Shown here: piece after piece, positions 24,535-37,600 of the stretch | Numbering within the stretch: position 1 is the first letter of the stretch | Layout of the letters: every line of letters begins with the position of its first letter | Assembly: GCA_004123355.1 (NCBI GenBank) | Contig: SCHM01000002.1 | Coordinates: 1,302,001-1,366,000, forward strand | DNA from: Amphirosellinia nigrospora | Taxonomy: Eukaryota > Ascomycota > Sordariomycetes > Xylariales > Xylariaceae | Reading direction: 5' to 3' | DNA: 64,000 nucleotides | The notes under the pieces: generated by a model | Told to the model about the DNA's origin: nothing | Databases searched by the model: none | The model's input: only the letters and a program-made list of their open reading frames with translations | Translations under genes and position numbers: made by a program

Positions 24535-24852
24535 CACTAGCAACCCGTAGCTTAAGGTTAGGCAGGTACTGTAGGCAGGTACCACCTTATGCCCTGATAC
24601 ACTGATGCTGCACTGATGCCCTTATGCCGTTGTTCATTTCCCTCTCTCAACCGAGCTCAACGAACAACTCTTGGTCTGATGGTATGGTATGGCATGGTAT
24701 GGCCCTGCTGTCTGTCCACTCCACTAGCCCGCCGAAACGCTTCGCGTCAGCCACTCTCGTTGCTGCGCGCTGCCCGTGTTTGCCATCACCGCCGCTGCAT
24801 CTCGTATCCTGGTGCCTGGATAAGAGCCATCACAATCAGTATAGCGGCCCGC

Positions 24853-24887
24853 CCTCATCCTCGTCCTCGTCCTCGTCCTCGTTCTCG
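24853..24887. repeat. hexanucleotide repeat (CCTCGT)n
   Basis: Five to six copies of CCTCGT with two single-base variants, in the pyrimidine-rich region upstream of the kinase gene. Confidence 0.85.
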
Positions 24888-25168
24888 AGAACCCAACCAC
24901 CGGCCAGGGAACCGCCGTTCGTTTTATAGTTGCTCGTGGACTGCGTCGGCCAGTCCACGGCATCAATCGTTTGCAGGGCGGGAGAGCACACCGGACGAAT
25001 TCGCTAGTAGACGCACCTTAGTCCTTAGTCCTTAGTCCGCCCTGGGTCCTCGCGCTATGCCTGATCCCACCGCCTCCCATTACATCCACGTCCGACTGAA
25101 TTAGCTACAACGTGGCCATTTACCATCTCTACGCCTGTATCAGGCCATATTGTTCCCACGGTGCCACT

Positions 25169-27647
25169 ATGAGTAACGACCTGAGTCTCTCGAGGGCTCT
25201 TGGGGGCCTGCGTATCGCCAACCCGGACGATGCCACCCGAGTCCCCCAATCCTATCCTGCCGATGCTGAATCACCCAGTCCGGCCCAACCAAATATCAAC
25301 TCCTCCACCACCGACGCTGAGCTGCAGAAGACTCCGAATAGGCCACAGGCTACGGAATCACCCAGAAAGCCCATTGCTTCCGTGGAACAGGACCCCTCAA
25401 ACCCATCCTCTGCATACTCTCAAAATGGTTCAGTGCCCTACTCCAACATGTCCTCGCGCCCACCATCTGCTTTATATAACGCTGCCCAACAGCGGCCGTG
25501 AGAGACCAGGCCGCAAACTCTTACCACATTCTGAGAACGGACTTGTCGCGAGCCCCGGCTCCTAATGAGTCGGGAAGGGCAGTCCCAGAATACTCGCCCC
25601 CTTCCCAAGAGTCCAGTCATAGGGATCGCTCATATAACCAGAACCGCAACGGCCCTCCCCCCAGTGGAAACGGACCCCTGCCTCCCAGAAGGAGCTCAAA
25701 GGGAATGGGTGGTGGATATGCTTCTATCCCTGGCGTACCAGTAGCACCCGAGCCTCGTGGTCGCGGACCTGATCTACCGGGGTCAACGGGAAGCGAGGAG
25801 TGGAAAGACCGAGGGGCCGCTGTAGGCATGAGGAAAGAAGTCGACCCGAGCGGCAAGATGGTAATGAAACCGGTCAAGAAGGGAGTTCGTGACTTCGGGT
25901 TTGGAACAATTCTGGGTGAAGGATCGTACAGCAGCGTCTATCTTGCAACCGATCGGCAAACACTCAAGGAGTATGCAGTCAAAGTACTGGAAAAGAAGCA
26001 CATTATCAAGGAAAAGAAGATCAAATACGTCAACATTGAAAAGGACACTCTCAACCGCCTAACAGAGCACCCGGGCATCGTTCGTCTATACTATACCTTC
26101 CAAGACGAAAATAGCTTGTATTATGTGTTGGATCTCTGTAGTGGGGGGGAACTTCTTGGAGTGTTGAAGAAGACTGGCACCTTTGATGTCGAGTGTACAA
26201 GGTTCTTTGGCGCTCAGATCTTGGATGCTATTGAGTATATGCATTCTCGTGGTGTCATACACCGTGATCTCAAACCCGAAAACGTCCTCTTAGACGATCA
26301 AATGCATGTCAAGATTACTGATTTCGGCACGGCGAAATTACTAAGCGATCCAAGAACAGCACATGCACAGGCGAGAATCGAGGACATGGGCACGAGCTCT
26401 AGGGGCAAAGGGCAGGACGATGACCGAGCTGCTTCTTTTGTTGGTACGGCTGAGTACGTCAGCCCTGAGCTGCTTATGAACAAGAATGCTTGCAAGGCGA
26501 GTGATCTTTGGGCGTTTGGATGCATTATCTATCAATGTTGGCCGGCCGTCCCCTTCAAGGGTGGTTCGGAGTACTTGACATTCCAGAAAATCGTCGCCCT
26601 CGAGTATGACTTTCCGCCGGTTTCCCCCCTGCTGCACGAGATCTAGTCGAACGTTGCCTAGTTCTAGACCCTGCCCAGAGGCTCACAATCGAACACATAA
26701 AAAACCACGAGTTCTTTGATGGCCAACAGTTCGGCAAGATCTTATGGCGGACTAGAGCGCCACGGTTACGACCTTACGTGCCTCCGTCTCAAGAACCCAA
26801 GATCATACAACTGAATGGCATGTCTGGCCCGCAACAATCGAATACAGGGGCGAGGCCACACCGGCGGCAACGGGATCAATGGCGGCACACGCACGCCAGG
26901 ACGTCTTATCACCGATATACCACCACCTTCTCAACTGGATATCGAATGGTCTCCTGTGTTAACCAAACCAAACGAACGGATATTACGGCTTGGCGACCTC
27001 ATGGTCATGTCAGCTGCGATACCAAATAGCCCCTACAACAAGGGGGAAGAGGGTCACCGGAAGTTCACCCGATTTTTCGGTGGTAGTACTACGAAAAAGA
27101 GACAGAGGCTCGTTATGATCACTTCTAGTGGGAGAATCATCATAGCACCCGCAGGTGGCGAAGAGAAGAAGGCAAAACATGAAATATCTCTCCTTGCCCT
27201 GACTGCGCCTGGAAAACCCAAATCGATGCCAAAGGACAGGTGGTATGGTGCGTCGATTCGGTATGTATCATCGTCTGCTCTTATGCACATAGCTAACATA
27301 GACCAGGCTGGTTATCACTGGACTTTCGAGGACCTGAAAGCGCCCTCATCCCTCGATCCCTCGGGTCCTACTCCAGACGACTGGATCGAGACTCTACAGC
27401 AAGCTAAAGATTTTACCGTTTCTATGAATATGTCCGGTCCTACGCTAGCGAAAATGGCATTGGCGGGATACCATCGCACATGTCAAGTCCCGCAAGTACA
27501 TTCACTCCCGAAGGCTTCAACATAAACGATAGATCTCACCGCAATCCTTATAGCCGGAGTCAAGCAAGCCTGGAAGACACGACAATCACCAAGCGAAATC
27601 GGTTTAGCAAGAGGCAGTCTAAGCAGGGGCTGGGTTCGGCATTTTAA
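25169..27647 (+). CDS. PDK1-type AGC protein kinase with C-terminal PH domain (Pkh family)
   Basis: Master kinase that phosphorylates the activation loops of other AGC kinases and works in sphingolipid/TOR and cell-wall signalling. The start at 25169 (MSNDLSLSRALGGLR) leads a Ser/Pro-rich N-terminus of about 230 residues. Kinase landmarks in order: glycine loop GEGSYSSVYLA (about residue 249), YAVKVLEKKHIIKEKKIKYV, catalytic HRDLKPENVLLDD (about 365), DFGTAKLL, activation segment SFVGTAEYVSPELL, DLWAFGCIIYQ. The PIF-pocket region is conserved. A PH domain follows at about 26,950-27,480, beginning near KPNERILRLGDLMV, with an intron at 27,260-27,307 joining QVVWCVDS to AGYHWTFED. The tail ends KQSKQGLGSAF. 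Frame breaks lie at about 25,497, 26,615, 26,800-26,815, 27,205 and 27,465. Genes of this family are essential in yeasts, so these are probably sequence errors. Confidence 0.88.
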
Positions 27648-28874
27648 ATTCGTGATTGTAGAGGTGTTATCCTCACAGGATCAAGCAGGTCGACTATTTT
27701 GACTACATCACCAGCAGCGTTGTCGTGAGTTTCCCACAAGTCTTTTTCGGCATGTTTATAGCGAGGCGTCGGCTCCGGTACGTTGAGGAATCTTGGAAGA
27801 GATTCAGTTATGAAACAAAAATGCATACTTGGCAAGGATCTTGTTCTTTTTTTCCCTTTTTTCCCCCCAACACGGCAGCTGCAAGGTACTCGAAAGCATT
27901 CTCACTCTTGTTACCGCTTTCTAGACGGGTTAGAGGGGTTATACCACATTGCAAGGATATCGTAATACAGTTCATAATACACCATTAGTTAACTAGGTAC
28001 ATATATGTAGCACCTTCAAGGCATTACTTTACGACATCTACAGATGCCCATAGATATGTCGCATACCTAACATGAGGCAGCGCTGGCTTGCCTTCCCTCA
28101 AATCTCCGAAAGCGCCTACTTTATAAAGTCGGCGCTGGCAGGGAGGGGTTACAAGGCCTAGAGATAGGAGATAGGGTGAGGGAGAGGGAAGAGAAACTAG
28201 GTTACAAGATTAGAGTACGGGAAAGAAATACCAGTGCTCACACTCCTAGTCCAACCAAACACTGTAATTTAAGAGTCTGCGAATTAGGACTTGGATTTTG
28301 AGGCATTGATGGTCGATGACAGTATGGGTTTAGATAGTGAGATGGGAGGGGGTGAATGGACACTAGCCACAATTGAATGGCCAATGAGCTGACACTGAGC
28401 ACAGACAGCCCCTTTAATCCCCGATAGTTCAATGGTGCACCACTAGTACAGTAGACGCGAATGACATATCAGGTTAAGTGGGTTATCTAGCTCCAGGGTG
28501 TTGTTTGGTTGTCTGGTCCAAGCTGCTGGCAGACTGCAGTGCTCCACAACCAAGATCCTACAACCGGTTCAAGTGAGCGCGCAACGAGGCAGACGCGATT
28601 TGACGACAAGGCAAAATCTCCGGCCATAGTAGTCGCACGCTAGAGACCGTGGCCCAACCCCAGTTCTGTCTAACGCTCGCCCACTCGCCCATTCGCCCAT
28701 TCGCCCATTCCAGCAGGCATCGTCGACGGCTAAACCTTGTCGCCGCCGTTGGTGTTTGGCGTCGCACGCCATCGTCGCTTCCGGGCAATACGTCTCACAG
28801 ATAGGTCGCAGCATTGTAGAGTCAAGTCACAAGAGTCGCAGTCGCAGAGTCGCGAGACACAGCATCGCGCAGTC
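27648..28874. other. intergenic, upstream of SNF12
   Basis: No supported gene. A short tandem of CGCCCATT units (about four) lies at about 28,677-28,711. CAGAGTCGCG-type repeats precede the SNF12 start. Confidence 0.5.
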
Positions 28875-31197
28875 ATGATGCAGCCGAGCTACCGTCCTTA
28901 CCCGCAAGGGCAACCGCTGGTAGTGGCGCCCACCACAGCACATCCGCATCCGCATCAGCATCAGCATCCGCTCCAACACCAACAACACCAACACCAGCAA
29001 CAGCAGCAGCGGACGCCGCACCCTAGGGAGCCGCGACGCGGCGGCATTGGTATGTGCGATTCATATTCATATCTGGGTTCATTTCTCTCCATAGGCTGCG
29101 CAGCGAGCAAGGGTAGGTGTCGTGAGTGATAGATGACGGTGATCCATGGCGGGGCGGAGACGTGTCGATGCCGATAAATATCGATGATACGACGTGGCAT
29201 ACCATGGCACGGCACGGCATGGATGATGGGTGATGGATGGTGGATGATATATGACATATGATGGTGATATGGAGCAACTCGACTCGCAACCCGCAACCCG
29301 CAACCCGGACGCTCCAGCCCGCGCTTGTGATGTGCAAACCCCACAACGCGACACACTTGCAGCTCCACTGCCCGTTCCTTGGCTTCGGCTCTGGTTCTGG
29401 CTCTGGTCCTTTTTTTCCGGCCTGGTTTATCGTTGTCTCGTCTGCTCTGCCCATTGATGTCCACATATCATACCGCATACCCGGCACCTTATCCGTCTCA
29501 CCACCGTCCCGTCTATTGTTGCGCTGCGTGCTACCTGCCCCGACCTTGCCGTGGCCTTTGTACCCGCTTGGACACCATCCGCCTTTTGATCTCTTCTCAC
29601 CCCGGCGCCCACCGCTCCTTGAGTTTCTGTCTCTGATCGTCGGTAATGCAGGTCCCATGATGTCTTCCGGTCCGCACCACCAGCTCCCTGTGTCCCCGGC
29701 GCAGATGGCCCAGCAGCAACAAAATGCCGCCATACAGTTTGAGATGGCCAAGCGTCGAAGTCGCAAGCCGACAGACAAAAACCTACCCGATAATATCGAT
29801 GGTTGCTTAATAGGTGACGCGGCGCAAAGATATCGAGACCTGAGAGACTTTGAGCGAAGGCTGGATGCTACCATGACCAGGAAGCGTCTTGATATCGTCG
29901 ACGCTGTTACGCGTAGTGTCAAGGTTTGTACAGCACAGCTACGTCATCTGCTGTCCCCGTCGCTAACAACGAGCATCGCAGCGGTGGAAGACGCTTCGCA
30001 TATGGATAACCAACACGGCCGAAAACCAGGTCTGGCAAGGCAATGACCTTAATATGGAGACCTTCGACTTTAGCTCGAACCTGGAACCCACCTACCGTGT
30101 CAAGGTAGAAGCCCGGCTCCTGGACGACGACGACGATCTCGATAACGACGATGACTCCAAGGATGCAGAGAGTAGCTCCGACAACCCAGATCGAATGGAC
30201 GAAGACGGCCCATCCGAAACAGATCCCAAACCCACAAAACCCCCTAGATACCGTTTCTCGCATTTCTTCAAGGCACTTCACGTGGACTTCCCTGCAAGTA
30301 GAGGGGGTGCTGAACAGAGTGTTGAATGGAAGAAACCGGAGCGAGTCGGAGGCTCTCCAAACCTTCCAGCTGCCGCTGACTTTGATGAATTGACTTTCAA
30401 GCGCAATGGAGATGAGAACCTCAACATCACCATTAATCTTATCAGACATGAGGAACCCGAACGCTACGCCCTGAGCCCTGTGCTCGAAGATATCGTGGAC
30501 ATGCGCGAGGCGACACGGCAGGAGATTGTCATGGGGTCTGGGAATATATCAAAATGATGGGTTTACAAGAGGATGAGGAAAAGAGACATTTCCGCTGTGA
30601 CGACCTTCTACGAAGCGTAAGTTGCCACTAATACATGGGGCATATATGTGATGGCTGACAAGGACTTAGGCTTTCGGTATTGAAACGGGCGTCATTCCTG
30701 GCCTCGCAGACTATATCACCCCCCACATTCGACCCCTTTCTCCCTTACAGCTCCCCTACACCATCCGACTCGACGATGAGTTTCACAAAGACCCCCAGCC
30801 CACTATCTACGATGTTCGGGTAGCAGTCGATGACCCTTTACGAGACAAACTAAGTACCTTCTTAAACAACACGGGATATGCGAGCATGTTGAAAGAAGTT
30901 GCGTCGCTAGATGAGCAATTGGCGATTATCGTTCAGGCGGTTCATGTTTCTAAGGCGAAGCACGACTTCCTCAGCTCGTTGAGTGAGGATCCAGCCACGT
31001 TTGTGCGCAATTGGCTCAGCTCCCAGAAACGAGATCTCGAGGTGATCATGGGCGAGGCGATACGAGGTGGGGGTGAGGATGCAACTGGAGACGAGTGGCG
31101 CAAGGGCGGGAAAGATAGTATCTGGGGTACCGTCAATGCTCGTGAGAGTGTCACCTCTCTACTCTCCAAAATGCCCTCTCAGTCACAGGCAAGGTAA
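28875..31197 (+). CDS. SNF12: SWI/SNF-RSC chromatin-remodelling subunit (Snf12/Rsc6, SMARCD-like)
   Basis: Subunit of nuclear ATP-dependent chromatin-remodelling complexes. The start at 28875 opens a His/Gln-rich N-terminus. Four exons: 28875-29049, 29652-29923, 29982-30616 and 30670-31197, with GT-AG junctions that join in phase. Landmarks are RRSRKPTDKNLPDNIDGCLI, RDLRDFERRLDATMTRKRLD, LRIWITNTAENQVWQG, then an acidic linker. The SWIB-like region (about 30,480-30,790) follows, with KRHFRCDDLL. The C-terminal helical block contains SLSEDPATFVRNWLSSQKRD and ends SLLSKMPSQSQAR. A single break at about 30,538 sits where MGLWEYIKMMG is expected; adding one base makes the exon sum exactly 537 codons including stop. 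The 602-bp first intron is long for this genome. The 3' end converges with MRE11. Confidence 0.9.
29050..29651 (+). other. long first intron of SNF12
   Basis: GTATGT donor at 29,050 and GCAG acceptor ending at 29,651; the join gives an intact phase-1 glycine codon. It holds simple repeats: GATGG/GATGAT runs at about 29,220-29,265 and GCAACCC x3 at about 29,287-29,308. It is about ten times longer than other introns here. Confidence 0.8.
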
Positions 31198-31539
31198 TTT
31201 TTATAAAGGACAGATTTGTTATGAAGAATGTAATTTATCATGAAGAACGGGTACTTATGTGTTGGGTCTGTACTGGGATACCTATAATAATCGTCGCGTT
31301 TCCGACAGGACCAATCGTTCCCTATGTATCTAATATAGAGCAAATCCGTGCAACATGCTGAAATAACACGTAAGGCACTCAGTCTAACTCAGCTAAGTAG
31401 CAAGATATAATCCCGTCTCCCTCTCCCGCTCGCCATCAAACTCTTCATGTCGTATCTACGTAGCAACACATAGCGAAATCCGTGACGGTCAAAGATCCCA
31501 AAAATTGGAGAACGGGATGGCAAATAACCTAATGCTTGC
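31198..31539. other. intergenic, between SNF12 and MRE11 3' ends
   Basis: About 340 bp of AT-rich DNA between convergent stops. Nothing else is visible. Confidence 0.5.
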
Positions 31540-33864
31540 TTAACGCCTCCTAGCTCTCGCGGTCGGGGCTGACTCAAATGGGTCGTCGGAAATCTCATCG
31601 TCACTGATCTCTACCGGTTGCTTCTGAATTGCCTTCTGTGAGAAATTCAACCTCGTCTGTCGGGGTTTCGGCGCAGAAGTAGAAGCGGAAGGGGTTGCGC
31701 GTGAGGAAGTCTGTGATCTCGATGGCTGTGCTCGCGTAGCCGTGGCTCTAGTCGTTGTAGTGCGCTTCGGCGGTGGGGCGGGAGGATCGTAGTTATCATC
31801 GTTCATGACGACGTCGTCATCGTCGTCTTCATCTTCGTCTTGTTTGCGACCGCGGCCGCGACCCTTGGCTGGCGCCTTCTTGGCCGGCGCCTTGGGAGCA
31901 GCCCTGCCTCGCGTGGCCGCTGCTTTAGGCCGTCCTTTAGTTTTGGTTTGTGTGGCGTCTTCTGCGACATCATCCATCTCCTCATCTTCGTCATCCATGA
32001 ATCCTGTGCGTGTAGGCTTCCGGGCTCGGGCCTTGGACGGTGCGGGTTGTGGTGTCTCCTCTACTACTGGAACACGGCTAATTGCCTGAGGTTGATCCTC
32101 CCAATGACCGTCAAGGTCCGAGTCCCATTCATCCGGTTTCGGTTTGTACGAGAGTTTTGGGCCGCGTTTTAGTTGGCCAGTGGCAAATTGTTCCTCAAGC
32201 TTCTTCTTGATCCTCTCCATCGCGTTGTCAAGATCTTCCTCGTCATCGTTCAACGATAACATCTGTTTGACTTGGCCTGACAAAGATTCGGCGACGAACT
32301 GCTCCATAGCATGTTTATCGTCTTTGTCGACGAACTGTGTCACTGCGTCGCCAAACGGTGCCTGGGGAAGTATCTTCAGCGATTGGGCCTTCAAGTACTC
32401 CTCTACGAGCTTAGCAACTTTGACACTATCCATCTCGGCAAGGCTAGCGACAACCTCGTCCGACAATGCATTGGCGGCCGTAGTGCGTTCTATAATTCAT
32501 GTTAGTATCGTACCGACAATTGGCGAAAACGACGTGAGCCACATACTTTGCACCGTCTTCTTTCGATAGAAGTGGACTACATCATTTGTGTTGGCAACTT
32601 TGTCAGAGAATCGGTTAGAAAAACGCTGGGGTTCTCAATATCGTAGTGACCTCCATCCGGTGCCGAATATTCAACTTTGAGACGAACCAAAGGTCTCGGT
32701 CGTTCATTCTCGTCCACATCAACCTCTTGCAGAGACTCCCATTCTACATTAGCTTCCTCGATCATCTCCTCCACCACGGCCATCAATCTTTGGGTTAGCT
32801 CAGCTCGATTTTCCTTCTTCCTTTCTAGACCTTTGAACCTCTTATCGGTCGACAGCACAATCTCAGCAGTGACAAAAGGGCGAACGGACTTTAAGCGATG
32901 CGTCTCCACCTTGAAGTCTCTGCCAGTAACGCTCACCACGGCGACATGTTTCGGGACAGCTTCGCCCGGGACTAGTGATGTAGCGACAGATGAGCCGGGC
33001 TGCATGACATGAAACCCCGTTTCGGGATTTTGTCGAGGATTGATGAGACATTCGTGCTCGTGGCCCCAAACCACTAGATTAAGCCACTCTGGCAGCATGT
33101 TCTCAGGTAGATAACTGGTGGCAGTGTGGGCATGGTGGTTCTGGTGGACGGCAAGTAAGTTGAACCAATCTGTCGACTGCTGATTAGGTCGAAACCATTT
33201 CACTTTGTGATCACGAAAGTTCCGAAACATGCGTTCATCGCGCACGTTGCTGATCCCGTAGAGCGCCAGCTTGGTCTGGCCCTTCTGGAGTAAGACGGGT
33301 TTCACGTCGATCTCGTCAACCTTGGGGGTGCGGCCGTAGTAGTTCACAAGGCCGGCGACCTGAAGCAGGTCGAGTGAGCAGTAGTTGCCCTGGCCGCTGG
33401 GGTCGTCGTGGTTGCCATGAATAGAAAACACGGGGATGGAGATGTTAATATCCGGATCCTCATAGTTGACATGGCTGAAAGCACTCGCGAAGACCTCGTT
33501 GGCATCGCTGAGAAATTGGAGCTCGCATGGTTTCATACCGAGACAGTTCTTTCGGAGCGAACGCATAACATGGTACATGGATAGCCTCGAGGGCTTGTTG
33601 TCGTGGAAGAGGTCGCCAGCAAGCAAGACCATGTCGACGTCTTCTGTTCGTGCTAGGTTCATGATCTCATCAAACGTTTTCCAGCTGTCGTCCTTGCGAA
33701 TGGGGTCGCGCTCCTCGTAGCCCACATGATTATCAGTGGCAACAAGGATGCGAATTGTGTCCGCGACTGATGCTGTGTTAGAGAGGCACGACAAAATTCG
33801 GGCTGGGGTCTTGGGCGTAGGGAGAGATGGACCTACCGGTCATCTGGGATGAGGGTGAAGGCAT
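31540..33864 (-). CDS. MRE11: double-strand-break repair nuclease Mre11
   Basis: Nuclease of the MRX/MRN complex (with Rad50 and Nbs1/Xrs2) that senses and resects DNA breaks. The start is at 33864. The first intron, 33773-33836, joins MPSPSSQMT to ASVADTIRILVATDNH. Phosphodiesterase motifs appear in order: DNHVGY, GDLFHDN, IHGNHDDPSG, AVHQNHHAH and VWGHEHEC. The DNA-binding cap follows. The second intron, 32490-32546 (TACTAAC branch), joins FYRKKTVQ to RTTAANALS. The C-terminal tail has an acidic stretch, an Arg/Gly/Lys-rich segment (GRGRGRKQDEDEDDDDD) and a conserved end, SDDEISDDPFES. One break at about 32,620 separates the cap from the tail; restoring one base gives exactly 735 codons including stop, so the gene is intact. 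Genes of this family are conserved across eukaryotes. Confidence 0.95.
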
Positions 33865-34684
33865 TGCTATACTTGATGAGTACGTGCTAAATAAGGTTGG
33901 GTTTCGTATGAAAGTAGTGACATGAGGAATAAGCAAAGCTGTTGACCCTATTCCTGCTGTGGTTTGTTTAATAGGTACCTAAAGTAATAGTGGAAGTTGT
34001 AGGTATTCTGAGGTGTTGTTTTAGTGTAAGTGAGAAGGCAGTCTGGGTAACCAGGTACCTAACCTGCAGGACTGCCTGGTCAGGCAACCGCACAGGTATC
34101 TATAGACTTAACCTTACCTGAGGCTGGTGGTAAATGCTGGGCACTCTAGCTGTCAGGGAACAAAGACGCGTTAAGTTTGACCCTTGCTCCAGTTTCGCCC
34201 CGCGAAATCACGTGCCTCTTGAGTAGGTATCGTTTAGGTACCTCTGTTCCCTACCTTAGGTACTTGCAACTGCCTACATGGTGGCTCTAGCTTGAATGAT
34301 GCACAATAGAAATTACACTCGCGCATCGACGGATTAAAGGACTAGATATCATAGAGACGGCGGGGAATGGCCAGTCATTATAAGAAATGCTTAACGCATT
34401 CTTGAGCTACATCCAGAGGTAAATAGTCACCAGAGTTACACTTTTTTTCCAGTCCAGTTTTTTTAATCGAAAACGCTTCTTGATATAAGCAACGCTAATT
34501 GTTTCTAGATGATGCAAGCCAGCTGCGGGATAGCTACCTATGCAGGTGAATGTTCGTCTCAGCCCATGCGTAATGAAACCGGCAATCTTGGAGATATCCG
34601 AAGCCCTCCTCATTATGAACTATGCGTAATTTCATGCCCATCCCTTGAACGCCGGTCCCCTAACCCAAGCCAAAGCCAGATGTG
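33865..34684. other. intergenic, upstream of MRE11
   Basis: Contains a strong cluster of TAGGTACCTA/AGGTACCT motifs at about 33,970-34,265 and an imperfect palindrome near 34,065-34,090. No gene is supported. Confidence 0.5.
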
Positions 34685-37600
34685 CTAGTACAGATCCATG
34701 CAAAGTTGTAAACCCCCAGAAATGCACACGTGTTGATGCGATAATGTGACTACTCCGTCACTTCCGAATGCTAATGCAATCTCATGCTGTCGCTGTTTGG
34801 CGGCAGCCTCTTCTCGGTCCACCTTTGCAGAAACGCCTTCCCACCAAACTCCATGGGTATCTCGGTCAACACTCCCAACTCGACTAAGTTCATCGATCAT
34901 CTCTCGTACTCTCTCGACAAATTCTGGCAACCCTAACCCTGCTAGCTTCTCCCCAGCAGTGCTTGTGGCCTTGATCTTCTCGCTCGCAGAGCCGGCTTGT
35001 AGTCTCATGAGTATATGCCCCCTCACACGGGTAAGGAGAAGCCTCATTACTGGCTCCCTAGGCTCCGTGTTGTTACGCTTGGCGTCCACGCTGGCTTCTA
35101 GAACCCGCGTTACAAGAGCTTGTATATGCTTTTTCGTAGCCGCGGGCATAGAGCGCCCGGCTTCAAGAGCCGCCATGATGCCATGCACAGCTGTCGACTG
35201 ATTTAGAGCTTTGTTACTATCATCCATCGACTCGAGAAGGGTGAAGACCCGACCGGCCTCTGTTTTCCAAGGGGCCCGAACGTCGCGTTTCAACATGTTC
35301 TTACACTGCAGGAGAATAGCACCTGCAGTAACGATACGAAGTGTCTGGTGACCGAGACGGACCCGCCGCTTCTCGTCAAGAGTGAGAGGCTCTGGTAAAG
35401 TATCCGATGACGGTGAAGGTTCTGTGAATTGATCTACAAGCATTTGCCAGTAAATTTTGTCAGCCGTCGGCCGTAGTTTTGGGTGATTGATACCGTCGGG
35501 ATCACGCCGGTTTGCTTCGGCATGAACTTTGTTTCGGGCTTCCCGCCACGCAATCTCTGCGCGCACCAACGTAACAGCGCCGCTATCTAGATCCTCCGCA
35601 AACTTCTTCGCTTCATACGGAGAGGCATGCTCGGCGAGGTTAGGCGCTGCTGATTGTAGCATATAATTCGCATAGTCGTAAAGCATCACATCAATAAAAG
35701 AGATGAGTGCTTCGAAACGATCAACGATAGGGCCTTGGCCTAATTTGTTCTCCACTAGATCTTTGACTTCGTCATCCCGTACCGGGGCGCAAAGCTTAGG
35801 AAGAAGGGAGCCCATCGATGAAAAGAACTTTTCATAAGAAAAGCTGCCAGCCTGAAACTGGCGTCCGGCTACCTCTGTATCAAGCATTTCACCGATGAAA
35901 GTGTGTATTGTTGAACTGGGCTTGACGAGATGCTGCAGTCTATCCTTGATGTAATTGGCCATGATGACGAGATAATGAAATTCTGTTTCTTCGTTTCTTG
36001 GCCCTGACCGGAGATCCTTCAAGAGTGGCTCCATGCGTGACTTGTGCTGCTCTTGGAAGTGTTCAAATTCAATGCGATATTCCCGATTGATTGCCAGTTC
36101 GTGGATAATAACTCTGTTATCGGGCAGAATAGGAGGATATGTTGATTGGACCGTGGGTTGCCGCAATTCTTGTTTGCTGGGAGGTGTCGGCGGTGGTGTG
36201 AGTGTCTGTAGTTGAGATGAAATTACATGATCTGCGGTGGTATGATCGACCATTGAGCCCTGGGTGCCGAGGGAGTGTTCAGCAACCCGTGGTTTAGTGT
36301 CTCCTGCCGGTTTCTTCGCTGCCCTGGCTTTTCTCGCTTGCTTCACTGCCTCGAATATCCTCCTCTTTCCTTCTTGAGCCCCTGTGAGCTTCTTAATCCG
36401 CACCATAAGCATTAACTGATTATCCCTGATACTCTGTAGATAGGATTCGGTGACGGCTCCCTCTGTCAGATCTTTGACAGTTTGAAGGATAGCATCAAGC
36501 TCCACAAACTGCAATATCATTACTTCCACTAGTGCGTCCGAGTCGCGTGCCTTCCAAGCGATGAATGCGTTGTGAAAGGTCGCATAAACTTCTGGCAGGG
36601 CATCTTGCAAAGCCGGTGGTGGAGTATAGTTGTTAAATGAGGTTAACCGTGATAAATATTCTCGAAAGAGATCAGTAAGTCTCGTGCCTTGGCGACGAGG
36701 TCCTGTAATTGCGGATTAGCCAGATCATCACGAGGGATGGGTTGCCCTTGAGAGGACCCAACCTGCTCCTGTTCTCCTTTCTGGTCCTTATTGCTGAGGA
36801 CTTGAGTTGGATGTCCAAGAATGAGGAAAGCACTCAAAAATGTCCGCACAGCAGCCCATCTCAGTGACAGATCCAGAGTCACCCTCGCTCAAACCACATA
36901 TACGAAGGACTCGCGCCGTTACTAAGAGAACTTGTTCTTGGCCAAGTAGTTGGACAACCGTATCAAATGATGTCTCTCTAACTCCATCGATATTCAGGCC
37001 GATTTCCGCGAAATCGTGAACTGCGTTTCTCCTCAACAAACCTTTCCACCACCACTGTACCTTAGAAGCTGCGACGTCGTCGCTCATCGTGGTCTCGTCG
37101 TTTAGGCTTGCTGACTCTTGTTCGTCACCTTCTGACGCTGTAGAATCTCCCGCTGATTTCCGAGTCATCGTGCTGTGAGCTCGTGAGCGTCGTGTAGCCT
37201 GACGATTCCGGAGCTCTTCCCTCCTCTTCTCCGCCTCAGCAAGACGTTCTTCCATCTGCGACCTTAACTTGCGTATTTCCTGTTCCCTCTTCTCTTTCAT
37301 GTTCTCCGCAACTGCCTTGGCACGTTTGACTTCTTCGGCACAAGCTGCCACGATCTCAGCCAAGTTTTTCTCCCGTGCCTGAGCCGCAGCCAAGGCGCGA
37401 GCTTCGGAATTTGAGCTCTTCTGGTGGGCGGCTTTTGCTACGGCAGCCCTCAAGCGCACCTTCTCGGCATGGGCAGCCCTGTCGGCGAGACGTGCTTTGC
37501 GGTCTTCGAGGATGGAAGCACGGCGCATCTGTTGCGCAATGAATCTACTCTGGGGTCCGCCATGATGAGTGAAACCGTGCGACGAACGAGACTGGGCAGA

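Larger units (their letters stand above)
23011..25168. other. gene-free stretch and long 5' region of the PDK1-like kinase
   Basis: Sequence from 23.0 to 24.3 kb shows nothing recognisable. From 24.4 to 24.6 kb there is a dense cluster of TTAGGTAC/GGTAGGTA motifs and a hairpin (listed). From 24.6 to 25.1 kb the DNA is pyrimidine-rich, with the repeats TGGTATGGTATGGCATGG (about 24,677-24,703) and CCTTAGT x3 (about 25,015-25,038), probably promoter and leader of the kinase gene at 25169. Confidence 0.5.

Noticed and set aside
31805-32505. Plus-strand frames opposite MRE11
   Set aside because: Shadows of the acidic and low-complexity tail of MRE11; serine runs mirror Asp/Glu codons on the other strand.
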